Below are positions 51,881-60,898 of a stretch of 64,000 nucleotides of DNA, piece after piece (position 1 is the stretch's first letter; the number at the start of each line of letters is the position of its first letter). This DNA is from Wenzhouxiangella sp. XN201. Its GTDB lineage: Bacteria > Pseudomonadota > Gammaproteobacteria > Xanthomonadales > Wenzhouxiangellaceae. The notes beneath the pieces were generated by a model that saw only the letters and a list, made by a program, of their open reading frames with translations, made no database searches and was not told the DNA's origin. The stretch is from positions 1,651,750 to 1,715,749 of the forward strand of contig NZ_JAAIVI010000017.1 of assembly GCF_011008905.1 (NCBI RefSeq). The letters run 5' to 3'. The translations under genes were made by a program, and so were the position numbers.

Positions 51881-53476
51881 ATGGATGGATTTAAATTGAA
51901 ATCTCTACTTCTCATTCTGTCCGCGGCCTGCTTCGCCTTGGTGACGGCCTGCTCGCCTGCCCCCGAGCCTGATCGGGATTCGCAATTTGCCAAGGATTGG
52001 CCAACGGATCTTGTGGTTCCGATCGAGGGGGCCACGTTCTCTCTGGTCGACAGAGACCTCCCCGGCGGCTCAGTGGAATACCGAGAAAGCCCCCACCAAG
52101 GCTTCGATTTTTCCAACGGCTATTCCGGCCGCCCCCTGTCACAAAACGAAGCAGCCGTTGCCGTCGCAGCCGGCGAGATCATTCGTATCGATCAAGAATA
52201 TGCAGAGCCGGAACCCGATGTGCTCGCCTTCTGGGCCTCCATCGTCGATGCGCCTGGCCATGCCGGATCCTACGCACTCGACCGGGTACATGGTCGCCAG
52301 GTCTGGATTCGGCACGAGAAGGGTTATGTCTCCCGCTACGCCCACCTGTCCCGAGTCAATCCCGAGCTCGCGCCGGGCGACACCGTCGAGCAGGGCCAGC
52401 CGCTTGGCCTGATGGGAAATTCAGGCCTGTTGCCGAGCGAGGAGCAGCCGGACCCACCCCCGCGCCTTCACTTTGAGCTCTGGTCGCCAGACGGCTCAAC
52501 CTACTTCGGGCGGGGCTTGTCACCGCTAAAGATCCATCAGCAGGTTGCCGCCTCGTTCGGTGTCACGGCCCTGCCCCGTTTTGCCCGAACCGTCGTCGAG
52601 CATGTCAATGATGGTGGAGAACCACCGGAAACCTATCCGCCAAGAGAATTTCCGGAAACGGAATTTTCTGTCGATCCGCCACAAAGCGTACAGGCCGGAA
52701 AAGCATTTGTCGCACCTATCACTTGGGAAGGTGAACACTTCGAGGCTGGAGATTTCTTTGCCCAGCTTGAAGGCCAGCCGCTGGGCATCCTTGATGCACC
52801 TGACGGGGCCTGGATAATTGGCGGAATGCCATGGGACTCAGGCGGACAGGAATTCAATCTCACTATCGGGGCCATCAACGAGTACGGTCAAACGCTTGCC
52901 GGCGGGCGGTCGGTGCAATCGATGCCGCCGGAGGATCCCCCGCTACCAGCGGAGGTAGCGCCCGAAATCTTTGCACTATATTCCCAGGAGAACCTGCGAA
53001 CTGAAGCAGAACGCATTCTGCCCGTAATTCTGAATTCATTGTCTTCGACCGAGCCCCAGTGGAATCGCCCGTTCCGCCCGCCTCTGGAAGGCGATGTGGT
53101 CGGCGAGTACGGCCAACGGATTTTTCATGGGGTGCTTCGTCCCGACCATCCGCGCCCGGGACTCTGGATTCGCCCCGACGCTGCTCAGGAAGTGCTGGCA
53201 AGCAATGCCGGCACTGTCGCCATGGCCGATGATCTGCCGACTCGGGGAAAGACCGTGGCAATTGCACATGGTGGTGGCATAGTTACCGTCTATGCCCAGC
53301 TCGATGAGATTGACGTTGCCGATGGCGATCAGATTAACAGGGGCCAGAAGTTGGGACGAATTACTCGGGGTGTCGCCGGGGATATGGGTGCCCTGCGATG
53401 GGAGCTGCACGTCGGCGGAATCCCGGTGGACCCGGCGCCCTGGCTGGGCCAGATCCTGCCCCGGTCAGACGCCTGA
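51881..53476 (+). CDS. lipoprotein with two M23 (LytM) domains
   Basis: A 531-residue envelope protein with lipobox LVTAC near residue 24. M23 domain 1 (about 40-215) keeps metal ligands in HQGFDF (His72, Asp76) and LHFEL (His197), plus YAHLSRV, but the HxH motif reads RLH. A linker with Ig-like strands follows (about 240-350). M23 domain 2 (about 400-525) is degenerate: PGLWI replaces the HxGxD site, VYAQL lacks the usual histidine, and the last motif reads ELH. Intact M23 proteins cut peptidoglycan peptides; degenerate ones (EnvC, NlpD) regulate amidases. The start is uncertain: a TTG at 51896 with GGATGGA upstream is an alternative. Confidence 0.85.
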   Translation: MDGFKLKSLLLILSAACFALVTACSPAPEPDRDSQFAKDWPTDLVVPIEGATFSLVDRDLPGGSVEYRESPHQGFDFSNGYSGRPLSQNEAAVAVAAGEIIRIDQEYAEPEPDVLAFWASIVDAPGHAGSYALDRVHGRQVWIRHEKGYVSRYAHLSRVNPELAPGDTVEQGQPLGLMGNSGLLPSEEQPDPPPRLHFELWSPDGSTYFGRGLSPLKIHQQVAASFGVTALPRFARTVVEHVNDGGEPPETYPPREFPETEFSVDPPQSVQAGKAFVAPITWEGEHFEAGDFFAQLEGQPLGILDAPDGAWIIGGMPWDSGGQEFNLTIGAINEYGQTLAGGRSVQSMPPEDPPLPAEVAPEIFALYSQENLRTEAERILPVILNSLSSTEPQWNRPFRPPLEGDVVGEYGQRIFHGVLRPDHPRPGLWIRPDAAQEVLASNAGTVAMADDLPTRGKTVAIAHGGGIVTVYAQLDEIDVADGDQINRGQKLGRITRGVAGDMGALRWELHVGGIPVDPAPWLGQILPRSDA

Positions 53477-53720
53477 GCCAAGCCAATGGCGCCAAGCTTG
53501 CGAAACTTTTTCAGGATCCGATGGCATGAATCATGTCTGATTCCCGTATGAGTAGAGTGAACCGATGCACAGTCGCACGTCCAGCGCATGCAGGCTGCGG
53601 CTGAGTTGCTCGGTGAGACGCGATGGCCGGGTGCATTAACTTTTTTTTAACGCCCGACTACTTAAATTCAGATTCGCGTTCCACAAACGCTTCACCGGTA
53701 ACTACTTAGGGAGTATTACC

Positions 53721-55493
53721 ATGCGAAATACGAAACTTGTAATATCGACTCTCGCAGCGCTGGCGGTCTCCGCGGCCATATTCGGCCCGGGCACCCCGAA
53801 TTCCGCTGAGGCGCAGGATTTATCCATCAGTTCCGACACGGAAGTGTACGTTGGCCCTGAATTTATCGACATTCAGACGGCAAATACTTTCAATTCAGCG
53901 GAACTTCGAATCGCCGGCCCGAAAGGGTACGCTTTGACGCTGAATGTGCCGAAAAGCGGTTCATTCGTGACCGCCGATTTGCTTCTTGAAGCAAAATCCC
54001 CACATTTCCAGCATTCTGCAGATGGACAGGCGTCGGCACAATTGCTCGAAAAGCTGCCAGATGGCATCTATACCTACGAACTGATTACGTTCTCCGGCGA
54101 TGGCGTCCAGCAACGCGTGACGGGGCAATTTCATGTTGATGGTGGCACCGCTATTGAAAAACGTTCCCTGGATGGGGCTGATCTTGAAACCGACGAAGGT
54201 CTGAGCCAAAACGCGCAACCCGGGATAATCCAACGCGTAGCTGGAAACTTACTCGACTTCTTGGTGCCGAGCGCTCACGCGGACACTTTTGCGGAAGTTG
54301 CGACTAATGAACTTTGCGTAAACGACGGTTGTACGGAGCCGGAAAGCTTCCCGGTTATTGACAGTTGGATCGCAAAATCCAAAATGAAGCGAACCGCTCC
54401 CAGCCGGCTCCTCTTTGAAGTTGATGACCCAGATTGGCATGATTGGGCTATAGTTCCGAATGCTGGTATCTCCACAGACCCTCAGAACTATTTTGCTATA
54501 AAGAATGTTTCTCTGGGCAACGACCCATTCAGAATTGACGGTAACGCGCCAGAAGACAGCCTCCGGATTCTTGACTCAGGCAATGTCGGCCTTGGGCTTG
54601 CCGCTCCACAGGCAAGGCTCCATATTCGCAATTCCGGCTCATCCTTTTTCCCGACTCCCAATACCTTGCTTTTCACAACCTCTTTCTTCAATGCTATTTC
54701 GGGAACCACTACTACTCGCGACTTCAGAGTTCAGCACTTCACCACCGGACTGTTCTTCTACAACGACAATGGAAGAGCTGGCGGCTTTGCCTATAATGCA
54801 CCTGTGAACTCGCTTGAAGTTACGGCGAATGGCGTGGGGATGGGGACTAACAACCCCACTCATAAACTACATGTCACTGGAGACGATGCCGGTACAGGCA
54901 ATAGTCAGAACGTACAAGTTTTGGTTCAGAACACCAGCGGCACAGCTGCTCCCAGAAACCTGTTCCGCCTAATCAACAATGGCAACGTTGGTTTTCAGTT
55001 CATTAATACTGAAGCAGCGAATTGGACATTTGCCGCACGTTCGGAAGGGGATTTCATGTTCAATCGTGTCGGATCTGGTCAGGTTGAATTTCGTGTAACT
55101 GATGGCGGCGATGTTTACACATCAGGATCTGTGAATCCCTCATCAAGTCGTGCGCTCAAACAGGATATCGCTGACTTGAACGGCCAAGAGTTGCTCACAA
55201 AGTTGGATGAATTGCCAGTTCACGAGTGGAGCTATATCAAGGATCCAGACAGTCGTCATATTGGCCCGATGGCTGAAGATTTTTACGACGTCTTTGGGCT
55301 TGGAACGAGCAACAAGCACATTTCCACCACCGATATGGCAGGTATTGCCCTTGGAGCCGTCAAGGCACTGAAGCAAGAAAATGAAGCCCTGCGAAAGGAA
55401 ATCTCTGAACTGGGAGCGCTTCAAGAGCGCATAGCCTCCCTGGAATCAGTTCTCATGCCCGACGCCAATACCGCAATAACGAAATCTGAGTAA
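53721..55493 (+). CDS. secreted peptidase-S74 (intramolecular chaperone) protein, copy 2
   Basis: A 590-residue exported paralogue of the protein at 42910, preceded by AGGGAG 8 nt before the ATG. The signal is followed by a beta-rich domain with the same DGIYTYELITFSGDG landmark, a middle part with GNVGLGLAAPQARLHI and GVGMGTNNPTHKLHV fibre-type repeats, and a C-terminal S74 domain: SSSRALKQDI holds Ser475 and Lys480 of the self-cleavage dyad, then RHIGPMAEDF and a coiled coil. VGSGQVE and EGDFMFN before the S74 domain also match copy 1. Codon choice is noticeably more A+T-rich than in genes of the left half. Confidence 0.82.
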   Translation: MRNTKLVISTLAALAVSAAIFGPGTPNSAEAQDLSISSDTEVYVGPEFIDIQTANTFNSAELRIAGPKGYALTLNVPKSGSFVTADLLLEAKSPHFQHSADGQASAQLLEKLPDGIYTYELITFSGDGVQQRVTGQFHVDGGTAIEKRSLDGADLETDEGLSQNAQPGIIQRVAGNLLDFLVPSAHADTFAEVATNELCVNDGCTEPESFPVIDSWIAKSKMKRTAPSRLLFEVDDPDWHDWAIVPNAGISTDPQNYFAIKNVSLGNDPFRIDGNAPEDSLRILDSGNVGLGLAAPQARLHIRNSGSSFFPTPNTLLFTTSFFNAISGTTTTRDFRVQHFTTGLFFYNDNGRAGGFAYNAPVNSLEVTANGVGMGTNNPTHKLHVTGDDAGTGNSQNVQVLVQNTSGTAAPRNLFRLINNGNVGFQFINTEAANWTFAARSEGDFMFNRVGSGQVEFRVTDGGDVYTSGSVNPSSSRALKQDIADLNGQELLTKLDELPVHEWSYIKDPDSRHIGPMAEDFYDVFGLGTSNKHISTTDMAGIALGAVKALKQENEALRKEISELGALQERIASLESVLMPDANTAITKSE

Positions 55494-55520
55494 CTTAGAA
55501 ATCCCCTCAACTCAAACCAC

Positions 55521-55552
55521 TTGGCTGCCCGCGCATCTGCGCGGGCAGCCAA
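55521..55552. terminator. long GC hairpin between convergent genes
   Basis: Arms of 15 bp (TTGGCTGCCCGCGCA, 55521-55535, and its complement 55538-55552) are separated by only 2 nt, so the effective loop is 4-6 nt. A short TTTAAG follows on the plus strand; it is a plausible terminator for the S74 gene, though the T tract is weak. The rest of 55553-55735 shows nothing recognisable. Confidence 0.6.
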
Positions 55553-55735
55553 TTTAAGGGCGCGAAGAACAAATTTGTTTTTGCATGCTCGGATAAATGG
55601 CCGCTTCCCCACCCAAGCAACGCGAACTCGTAGTAAAGGTGGGCACCCACCTCGAACCATTGACCACCAACGAGTTGCTTTCTCGCAGTAGTTATCTGAA
55701 TCCACGCACTACCGCTCACCGCTCCGATTCTTCGG

Positions 55736-56455
55736 TCACCAAACTTGGTGCTTGGAATCTGAAGATTTCACACTCATTCTCAGCATCCTCTGCGCGTCCT
55801 GGGAACGCTTTCCAGAAATGTGCCCAAGACTTTTGAGAGAGCCGATATCCTCAACATCCAGCCCGTGCGATCTGCACGCATTCCGGTAGAACGATAGAGG
55901 GCGAGTCACGACTGGAAATCCCTGCCACTCGCCATCATCGGCATCACCAACATTTACATTAGCAAAAAACACCCCATTCTCTTGAAGATGACGCGCGGCA
56001 AACGCAAGCGACGCCTCCAAAATCTCATCTGTCATGTGGATCAATACGGAAAAGGACCAAATATAATCAAATTTCTTTCCTAACTCTGCCGTAACGGGGT
56101 CTGTTACCAGCAGGAGTTGAGGTTTTTTACCCTGCAAGCCACTCTGCGAAAGCTCTGAACGGGCTTCCTCTAGCACCTCCTCGCGTACATCGATACCGTA
56201 ATATCGACCTTTTTCAAGAAAGTCAATCAAGGGGATACCGCCCCTGAGCGTCCCACAACCCATGTCTAGAAAAAAATGCTTTGGCTTGATTCCGCTGCTT
56301 TGTAGAAAATCGAGCTGGAAAGCTCGCTTCATGCGCCAGAGTTCGGGATTTCCAACCAGAGCATGGCGGCGTTCCATTTCGCCGCTTAGCAGCAGCTTCA
56401 CCTGACGTAGAGCCCGCCCGGAAGTGTATCGAAACTTCTTTAATAGATTAGTCAT
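55736..56455 (-). CDS. class I SAM-dependent methyltransferase
   Basis: A 239-residue Rossmann-fold methyltransferase. Motif I is FFLDMGCGTLRGGIPL, followed by GRYYGIDVREEVLEEA (motif II acidic residue) and FDYIWSFSVLIHM. The ATG at 56455 is preferred; the open frame to 56566 would overlap the upstream polymerase gene. It is the last gene of the second polysaccharide operon, 46 bp after the O-antigen-ligase-like gene. The target is unknown; sugar O-methylation is inferred from the neighbours. Confidence 0.8.
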   Translation of the reverse strand: MTNLLKKFRYTSGRALRQVKLLLSGEMERRHALVGNPELWRMKRAFQLDFLQSSGIKPKHFFLDMGCGTLRGGIPLIDFLEKGRYYGIDVREEVLEEARSELSQSGLQGKKPQLLLVTDPVTAELGKKFDYIWSFSVLIHMTDEILEASLAFAARHLQENGVFFANVNVGDADDGEWQGFPVVTRPLSFYRNACRSHGLDVEDIGSLKSLGHISGKRSQDAQRMLRMSVKSSDSKHQVW

Positions 56456-56501
56456 AAATATCAATCGCCATTCAAAGGCGCTGTCCAAAGGCAGTGAGAT
56501 C

Positions 56502-57839
56502 TCACTTAGGATGGGCAAGGGCGACCCCAAGTTTACCCTCACGATCCAGCGCCGCAAAAAATGCAAGTGAAAATATCATACCGTAATACGAACTGTTGAA
56601 GAACGGCCGCATGCCGAACATAAGCACCGCAATGCAGAGCATCAGCAGAAAAACTCGATTGCCGTACCCACTAAACCGAAAGACTGAGCGCTGTGCGCTG
56701 GCTCCAGCTTGCATCAATAACACCAAGGAGCTCAGGAAAAGAACCATGCCCAACACACCGAACTCCCCCATTATGGACCCAACGTTCGAATCTTGGACTC
56801 GTCCTTCGATGACCGCTGGCAAACTATCGATCTCGAGTTTCTGATACACGTCGCTCTCGTGAGCCAATGCCGAGCCGAATGTCGCACTTCCAGTTCCAAT
56901 CGGAAAATTAGTTGCAGCCAATCTTGCTCCGTAGTAGGCCATTACCCAGCGCGTATAGCGACTCTCTTCAACCGGCGTCTCAATCAAGTAATCAACGGTT
57001 GATTCTGTCTTTTGAAACAGCAGCTGGGAAGAACCGGTAACTGAAAGCAGGATTGTGCCCATCAAAGTAATGAATACGAGCTTTCGAATGGGCGCGCGAG
57101 AGAATACAGCACCAAAAATCAAGATCATCATAGCGGTCCTTGACCCAGTCAAGGCGACGCCAGAAACAAGCAAGATAACCCAAAAATACCATGTCAGGCT
57201 TTTTACTTTCTTTTCTGGAAAGAACCAGACAACACAGCTGAGAGCAAGCAATACACCCAGCGCGTTCGGGTTTCTCTGTACGCCGTCGAACCGATCGAAT
57301 AGATACCGGCCCGCTCCGACGTCACTGAAAGGCGATCCGAAAATTGCCTCAAACGTTCCGGGGAATATGATTTGTAGCAACAGTCCGAGCAGCGATCCAA
57401 ACGTAGCCAACTCGAGGCTCAGCCGCGCAATACCCCGATAGCGACGTTCAATTAAAAATACTGCAACAAATGCAAAAAAAAGCTGCACGTGAAGAAGTGA
57501 CTGAACACCAATCTCATAAATGTTTCGATTGACCCCAAACGCAGCCGACACCCAGAACAGATAGACAAAGAGCGCAGGCGGCAGAAGCATCACCGCCGAA
57601 AGCCTTCGGGAAGCGCACTGTATCCAAAGGGCGACGCAGAATAGAATTACAAGCAGAACTTCGTCCAAGTTTGAAGCACTGCGCCCTGGCAGTACCGTCT
57701 CGAACAACTCCTGAAACACCAGTGCCAGTACTGCAGTCACAATCATCAGGCGCGCCGGCGAAACCGTCAACACTCCCGACAGCCCTTGAGGCCGCTGGGA
57801 TACGAACCCCACACAATCGCCAGACCGCACCTCACCCAT
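56502..57839 (-). CDS. O-antigen ligase / polymerase (Wzy/WaaL family)
   Basis: A 445-residue inner-membrane protein with about 11-12 helices and the large periplasmic loop of the family (about 265-345). GVQRNPNALGVLLALS and ALTGSRTAMMILIFGA are typical conserved stretches, and FPIGTGSATFGSA marks the periplasmic loop. These proteins join undecaprenyl-linked glycans end to end or to an acceptor. The start overlaps the upstream glycosyltransferase gene by 8 bp. Polymerase and ligase roles cannot be separated by sequence here. Confidence 0.85.
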   Translation of the reverse strand: MGEVRSGDCVGFVSQRPQGLSGVLTVSPARLMIVTAVLALVFQELFETVLPGRSASNLDEVLLVILFCVALWIQCASRRLSAVMLLPPALFVYLFWVSAAFGVNRNIYEIGVQSLLHVQLFFAFVAVFLIERRYRGIARLSLELATFGSLLGLLLQIIFPGTFEAIFGSPFSDVGAGRYLFDRFDGVQRNPNALGVLLALSCVVWFFPEKKVKSLTWYFWVILLVSGVALTGSRTAMMILIFGAVFSRAPIRKLVFITLMGTILLSVTGSSQLLFQKTESTVDYLIETPVEESRYTRWVMAYYGARLAATNFPIGTGSATFGSALAHESDVYQKLEIDSLPAVIEGRVQDSNVGSIMGEFGVLGMVLFLSSLVLLMQAGASAQRSVFRFSGYGNRVFLLMLCIAVLMFGMRPFFNSSYYGMIFSLAFFAALDREGKLGVALAHPK

Positions 57840-58926
57840 AGTTCACCTGCTGCAACACATCGAAATACGCAGCACCAATGCGTCGCCACGTATAGCGCTT
57901 CTTTGCGATTTTTAACATGGCGCGACCATTGGATTCCAGCGCGGCAAAATCAGTGGATTGTTGTAGCAGACTAGATAACTCGTTGGCATCACGGAAGTAG
58001 TACGCGCAGGATTCCGTTGTGGAAATGTTAAATTCGCACCGATAAGCAAAAATTGGTACACCGAAGTGCATCATCTCTACAAGCGCTGGATTCGTGCCAC
58101 CGGCGGAATGCCCATGTATGTAGACCCAGGCTCGATCGCGAATCGCACGCACTCGAGAAGCATCATAGACAGGGTCCAGAAATCGCAAGTTAGGAGTTGC
58201 ATCAAACTTCGACCGAAGATACCGACCGTATTCACTGTCCGACCAGTTCCCTACTGCCACAAGCGACTGATTCGAGTGCCGCGAAAAGGCCTCAAGCACA
58301 ACGTGCAGATTATTTTCCGGCTCAACACGACACAACGACAGGGCGTAGCGCGGCGGCAGCGCAAGATCGCTTACGTCGGCTGGCGATTCAGCAACCGCAT
58401 GGTCGCCACCATATTCGATCATATGTGGATCAACGCCGTATTGCCTTCGAAGGTACTGCGCAATGACTTCGTTGTCGGCAATAGTGCCGTGGGAAAAGCG
58501 AACGCAAGACCACTCCGAGAGGCGCAGGAAGGCTTGTGTGAACTTGCCCCACTTCTCGCGTTGCCACTCAATCCCGTCAATGTTGGTCACGATCCGGGTT
58601 CTTGAAATCAAGCGCAAGAGCGGCAGGATCAGCGCGCCCGAAACCCCCAACAGCAGCACTACGTCTTCTCGCCGGCGAACAGCATCGAGCAAAGACAACA
58701 CATCGTAGAGAATGCTCGAAATTCCGTTGGCGCTGAGGGGAAAATAGCGCAACTTTGCTTCAAGAAAACTCGAAGCCCCCCGATCGCTTCCGACACTACT
58801 GCAATAAACTGATACCTCTTCTTTTCGGCCAGCCACTCTATGGTGGCGTACTAAGTTTTCAGCCAGCGTTTCGAAACCACCATAGCGTGCCGGAACTCCA
58901 ACAGTGCCTGCAATAGCAACCCTCAT
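57832..58926 (-). CDS. glycosyltransferase with DUF1972 (GT4-like)
   Basis: A 364-residue cytoplasmic glycosyltransferase. The N-terminus MRVAIAGTVGVPARYGGFET is the DUF1972 signature seen in rhamnosyl- and related transferases of polysaccharide clusters; the C-terminal Rossmann domain has the donor-binding stretch YIHGHSAGGTNPALVEMMHFG (from about residue 265). It probably adds a sugar to the lipid-linked repeat unit. It overlaps the preceding sulfotransferase gene by 4 bp and the following Wzy/WaaL gene by 8 bp. Confidence 0.87.
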   Translation of the reverse strand: MRVAIAGTVGVPARYGGFETLAENLVRHHRVAGRKEEVSVYCSSVGSDRGASSFLEAKLRYFPLSANGISSILYDVLSLLDAVRRREDVVLLLGVSGALILPLLRLISRTRIVTNIDGIEWQREKWGKFTQAFLRLSEWSCVRFSHGTIADNEVIAQYLRRQYGVDPHMIEYGGDHAVAESPADVSDLALPPRYALSLCRVEPENNLHVVLEAFSRHSNQSLVAVGNWSDSEYGRYLRSKFDATPNLRFLDPVYDASRVRAIRDRAWVYIHGHSAGGTNPALVEMMHFGVPIFAYRCEFNISTTESCAYYFRDANELSSLLQQSTDFAALESNGRAMLKIAKKRYTWRRIGAAYFDVLQQVNYG

Positions 58927-59924
58927 GACAGGAGACCGTCGATATCAGTTTGAGTTTTGTTCACCGCGTGACGAAGAAATGCCGGCAAATCGACCTGAGG
59001 TTTGGAACTTTTCGGCGTTAAAATTGATTCCGCATACTCGACAAACCGCTGCTCCGGATCAAGAGAACAGAAATCAGTAATACGCAACAGCTCTGACCTA
59101 GGGGAACGGCAAAGCTTTTCATAGGAAACGTGAAGCACCCTCTCTGGCATTTGAGATAAGTGGGTCAGGCCCTCACGCATTGTCACCAACCACTCGACAG
59201 CAGCACGCTCACAATGGTTGCTTGATGTCAACAGCGACTGCCGATGCTCACGTAGGTCGTCGTGCTCCGGGACGAGCTGTTCGACAAGAAGGCGCCACTT
59301 CCGCCCATCACGGCCCCACCAATCATCCCGGGTCGACGAGGTCTCTACAGCGTGATCTCTTGACCATTGGTCAATCGATGAAAGCGTGTCGTCGGCGCGA
59401 CGTGAGATGAAGATAAAGCGAGCGTCTGGAAACAAAGCTTTGAGGAAGGGGACGCGAAAAATCATCTCCGGATACTTCTCCACGATCCGGCTGGAAAAGC
59501 TCAACGCCGAATACCAGCCATAGAGCCTGTGCACCCGACCCAATATCAGTTCGTCCGCATCACTTGAGTCAAACCGATATCGCGCGATGTCGGTGTGATA
59601 GCTCCCTACAAGGTCCTCATCAGATAGAAGTGACGCCCAGATAGCTTTGGGCTCGTTCAGAAAACCAACCGAGTGATGCATCGCCAAAACAAGACCCAGA
59701 ACTGTGGTACCTGACCGTCCCGTTCCCGTTATAAATATCGGCCGGTCAACACGTCCTGGCACCGGCAATCGCTTCATAACGGCCAGGTTGGAGAAGACAA
59801 ATGGATTGATCCAACGGCCGCGAGTAGTCACAGGCCTACCTTCAAAAAACAGGTAGGCGCAAAGGCGGGGCCAAACCTTCCAAGGCCTTGTCGAAATGAA
59901 CTGACGGTCCAGTTGAGCTACCAT
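58923..59924 (-). CDS. sulfotransferase-family protein 1
   Basis: A 333-residue protein with the PAPS-dependent sulfotransferase fold. The 5'-phosphosulfate loop is IFITGTGRSGTTVLG (about 62-76) and the 3'-phosphate site is RFIFISRRADDTLSS (about 165). The N-terminal 50 residues are basic and aromatic and may touch the membrane. It should transfer sulfate from PAPS to a hydroxyl or amine of a carbohydrate; the acceptor is unknown. It is translationally coupled to the glycosyltransferase gene downstream. Confidence 0.83.
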   Translation of the reverse strand: MVAQLDRQFISTRPWKVWPRLCAYLFFEGRPVTTRGRWINPFVFSNLAVMKRLPVPGRVDRPIFITGTGRSGTTVLGLVLAMHHSVGFLNEPKAIWASLLSDEDLVGSYHTDIARYRFDSSDADELILGRVHRLYGWYSALSFSSRIVEKYPEMIFRVPFLKALFPDARFIFISRRADDTLSSIDQWSRDHAVETSSTRDDWWGRDGRKWRLLVEQLVPEHDDLREHRQSLLTSSNHCERAAVEWLVTMREGLTHLSQMPERVLHVSYEKLCRSPRSELLRITDFCSLDPEQRFVEYAESILTPKSSKPQVDLPAFLRHAVNKTQTDIDGLLS

Positions 59925-59973
59925 TCCCAGCTCGCGCTCAGAAAATGTAAGAGAAATCCGGAGCGTGCCGATT

Positions 59974-60855
59974 TCATTCCGTAGCCTGCGGCTTCACTGC
60001 CGTGACGACGTCCTGGGAAAAGCGCCCGGTGGCCTTTATTCCATCCTCTTTTCGGAGACCGCTCAGTACCGGGGAATCGAGGCGATTCAAGCCAGCGTTC
60101 GACAAGGCTTCATCAAAGAATTTCATGAAATAGCCGACACAGATCTCGGGAAGTTCCTTTTCAGTGGATCGAAAGGGCCCCCTGCCATAGGAAAACGTTT
60201 GCCCATTGAAACAACAATCATGATCCATAAGAAATGTTGTGAATACAACTCGCCCCCCCGGCTTGAGCAATCGAGCGATTTCGACTAAGTAATGGGATAC
60301 ATCATCTGGCATCATATGTGTGAATACCGACACTAGGAAGACCACATCGTAGGAATTGTCATCGCGAGGAAAACGATATTCATTCGCAACACATGCGCCC
60401 TGTGGATTGTATTCGGCGTTACGAACATCAATGAATTGAAAGCGACAGCCGTGGTGCAAAAGCGTGCGGTTGCGTGCGGCCGACTCAATTGATACACGAT
60501 CTATGTCCAACCCTTCGTAGGTAAAATAATCCAGCTGACGAGCTATGGCGAATGCATTGCGACCGCACCCGCATCCTATCTCCAGCACTTTATCTCCGGA
60601 CTTAAGCCATCCGCGATCGCGCAACTCGGATACAAATGAGTCGCCCATTTTTCTAAATTTGACGCCCCCGAACTGACCACGCAGGCCATTGGAGCGCGCC
60701 CGGACAGACATGCGTGGAAAGGAACTCATATTGCGTGCGCAACGAACCAGATAGTCGATTGGATCGCTGAGTTTAAGCGCCACGGAAACCAGAGGATGTT
60801 TCCAGGTCACCCCAGAAATTAAGGCTTGTCGCAGTCGGCTTAGATATTCACTCAT
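59974..60855 (-). CDS. class I SAM-dependent methyltransferase
   Basis: A 293-residue methyltransferase. Motif I is KVLEIGCGCGRNAFAIA (about 85-100), with YEGLDIDRVSIESA next and YDVVFLVSVFTHM at the motif IV position. LLKPGGRVVFTTFL completes the fold. The first 65 residues are basic and not part of the core. It lies between two sulfotransferase genes, 43 bp after one and 49 bp before the other, so modification of the same glycan is likely by context. Confidence 0.82.
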   Translation of the reverse strand: MSEYLSRLRQALISGVTWKHPLVSVALKLSDPIDYLVRCARNMSSFPRMSVRARSNGLRGQFGGVKFRKMGDSFVSELRDRGWLKSGDKVLEIGCGCGRNAFAIARQLDYFTYEGLDIDRVSIESAARNRTLLHHGCRFQFIDVRNAEYNPQGACVANEYRFPRDDNSYDVVFLVSVFTHMMPDDVSHYLVEIARLLKPGGRVVFTTFLMDHDCCFNGQTFSYGRGPFRSTEKELPEICVGYFMKFFDEALSNAGLNRLDSPVLSGLRKEDGIKATGRFSQDVVTAVKPQATE

Positions 60856-60898
60856 GCCAATGATTTCCGTTTAATAATCAATGTAGGGTTCATGCACG

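Noticed and set aside
53628-53666. Intrinsic terminator at the run of eight T residues upstream of the second S74 gene
   Set aside because: The flanking CGGGTGCATTAA and TTAACGCCCG pair only with bulges and the T run lies in the loop, not after the stem.
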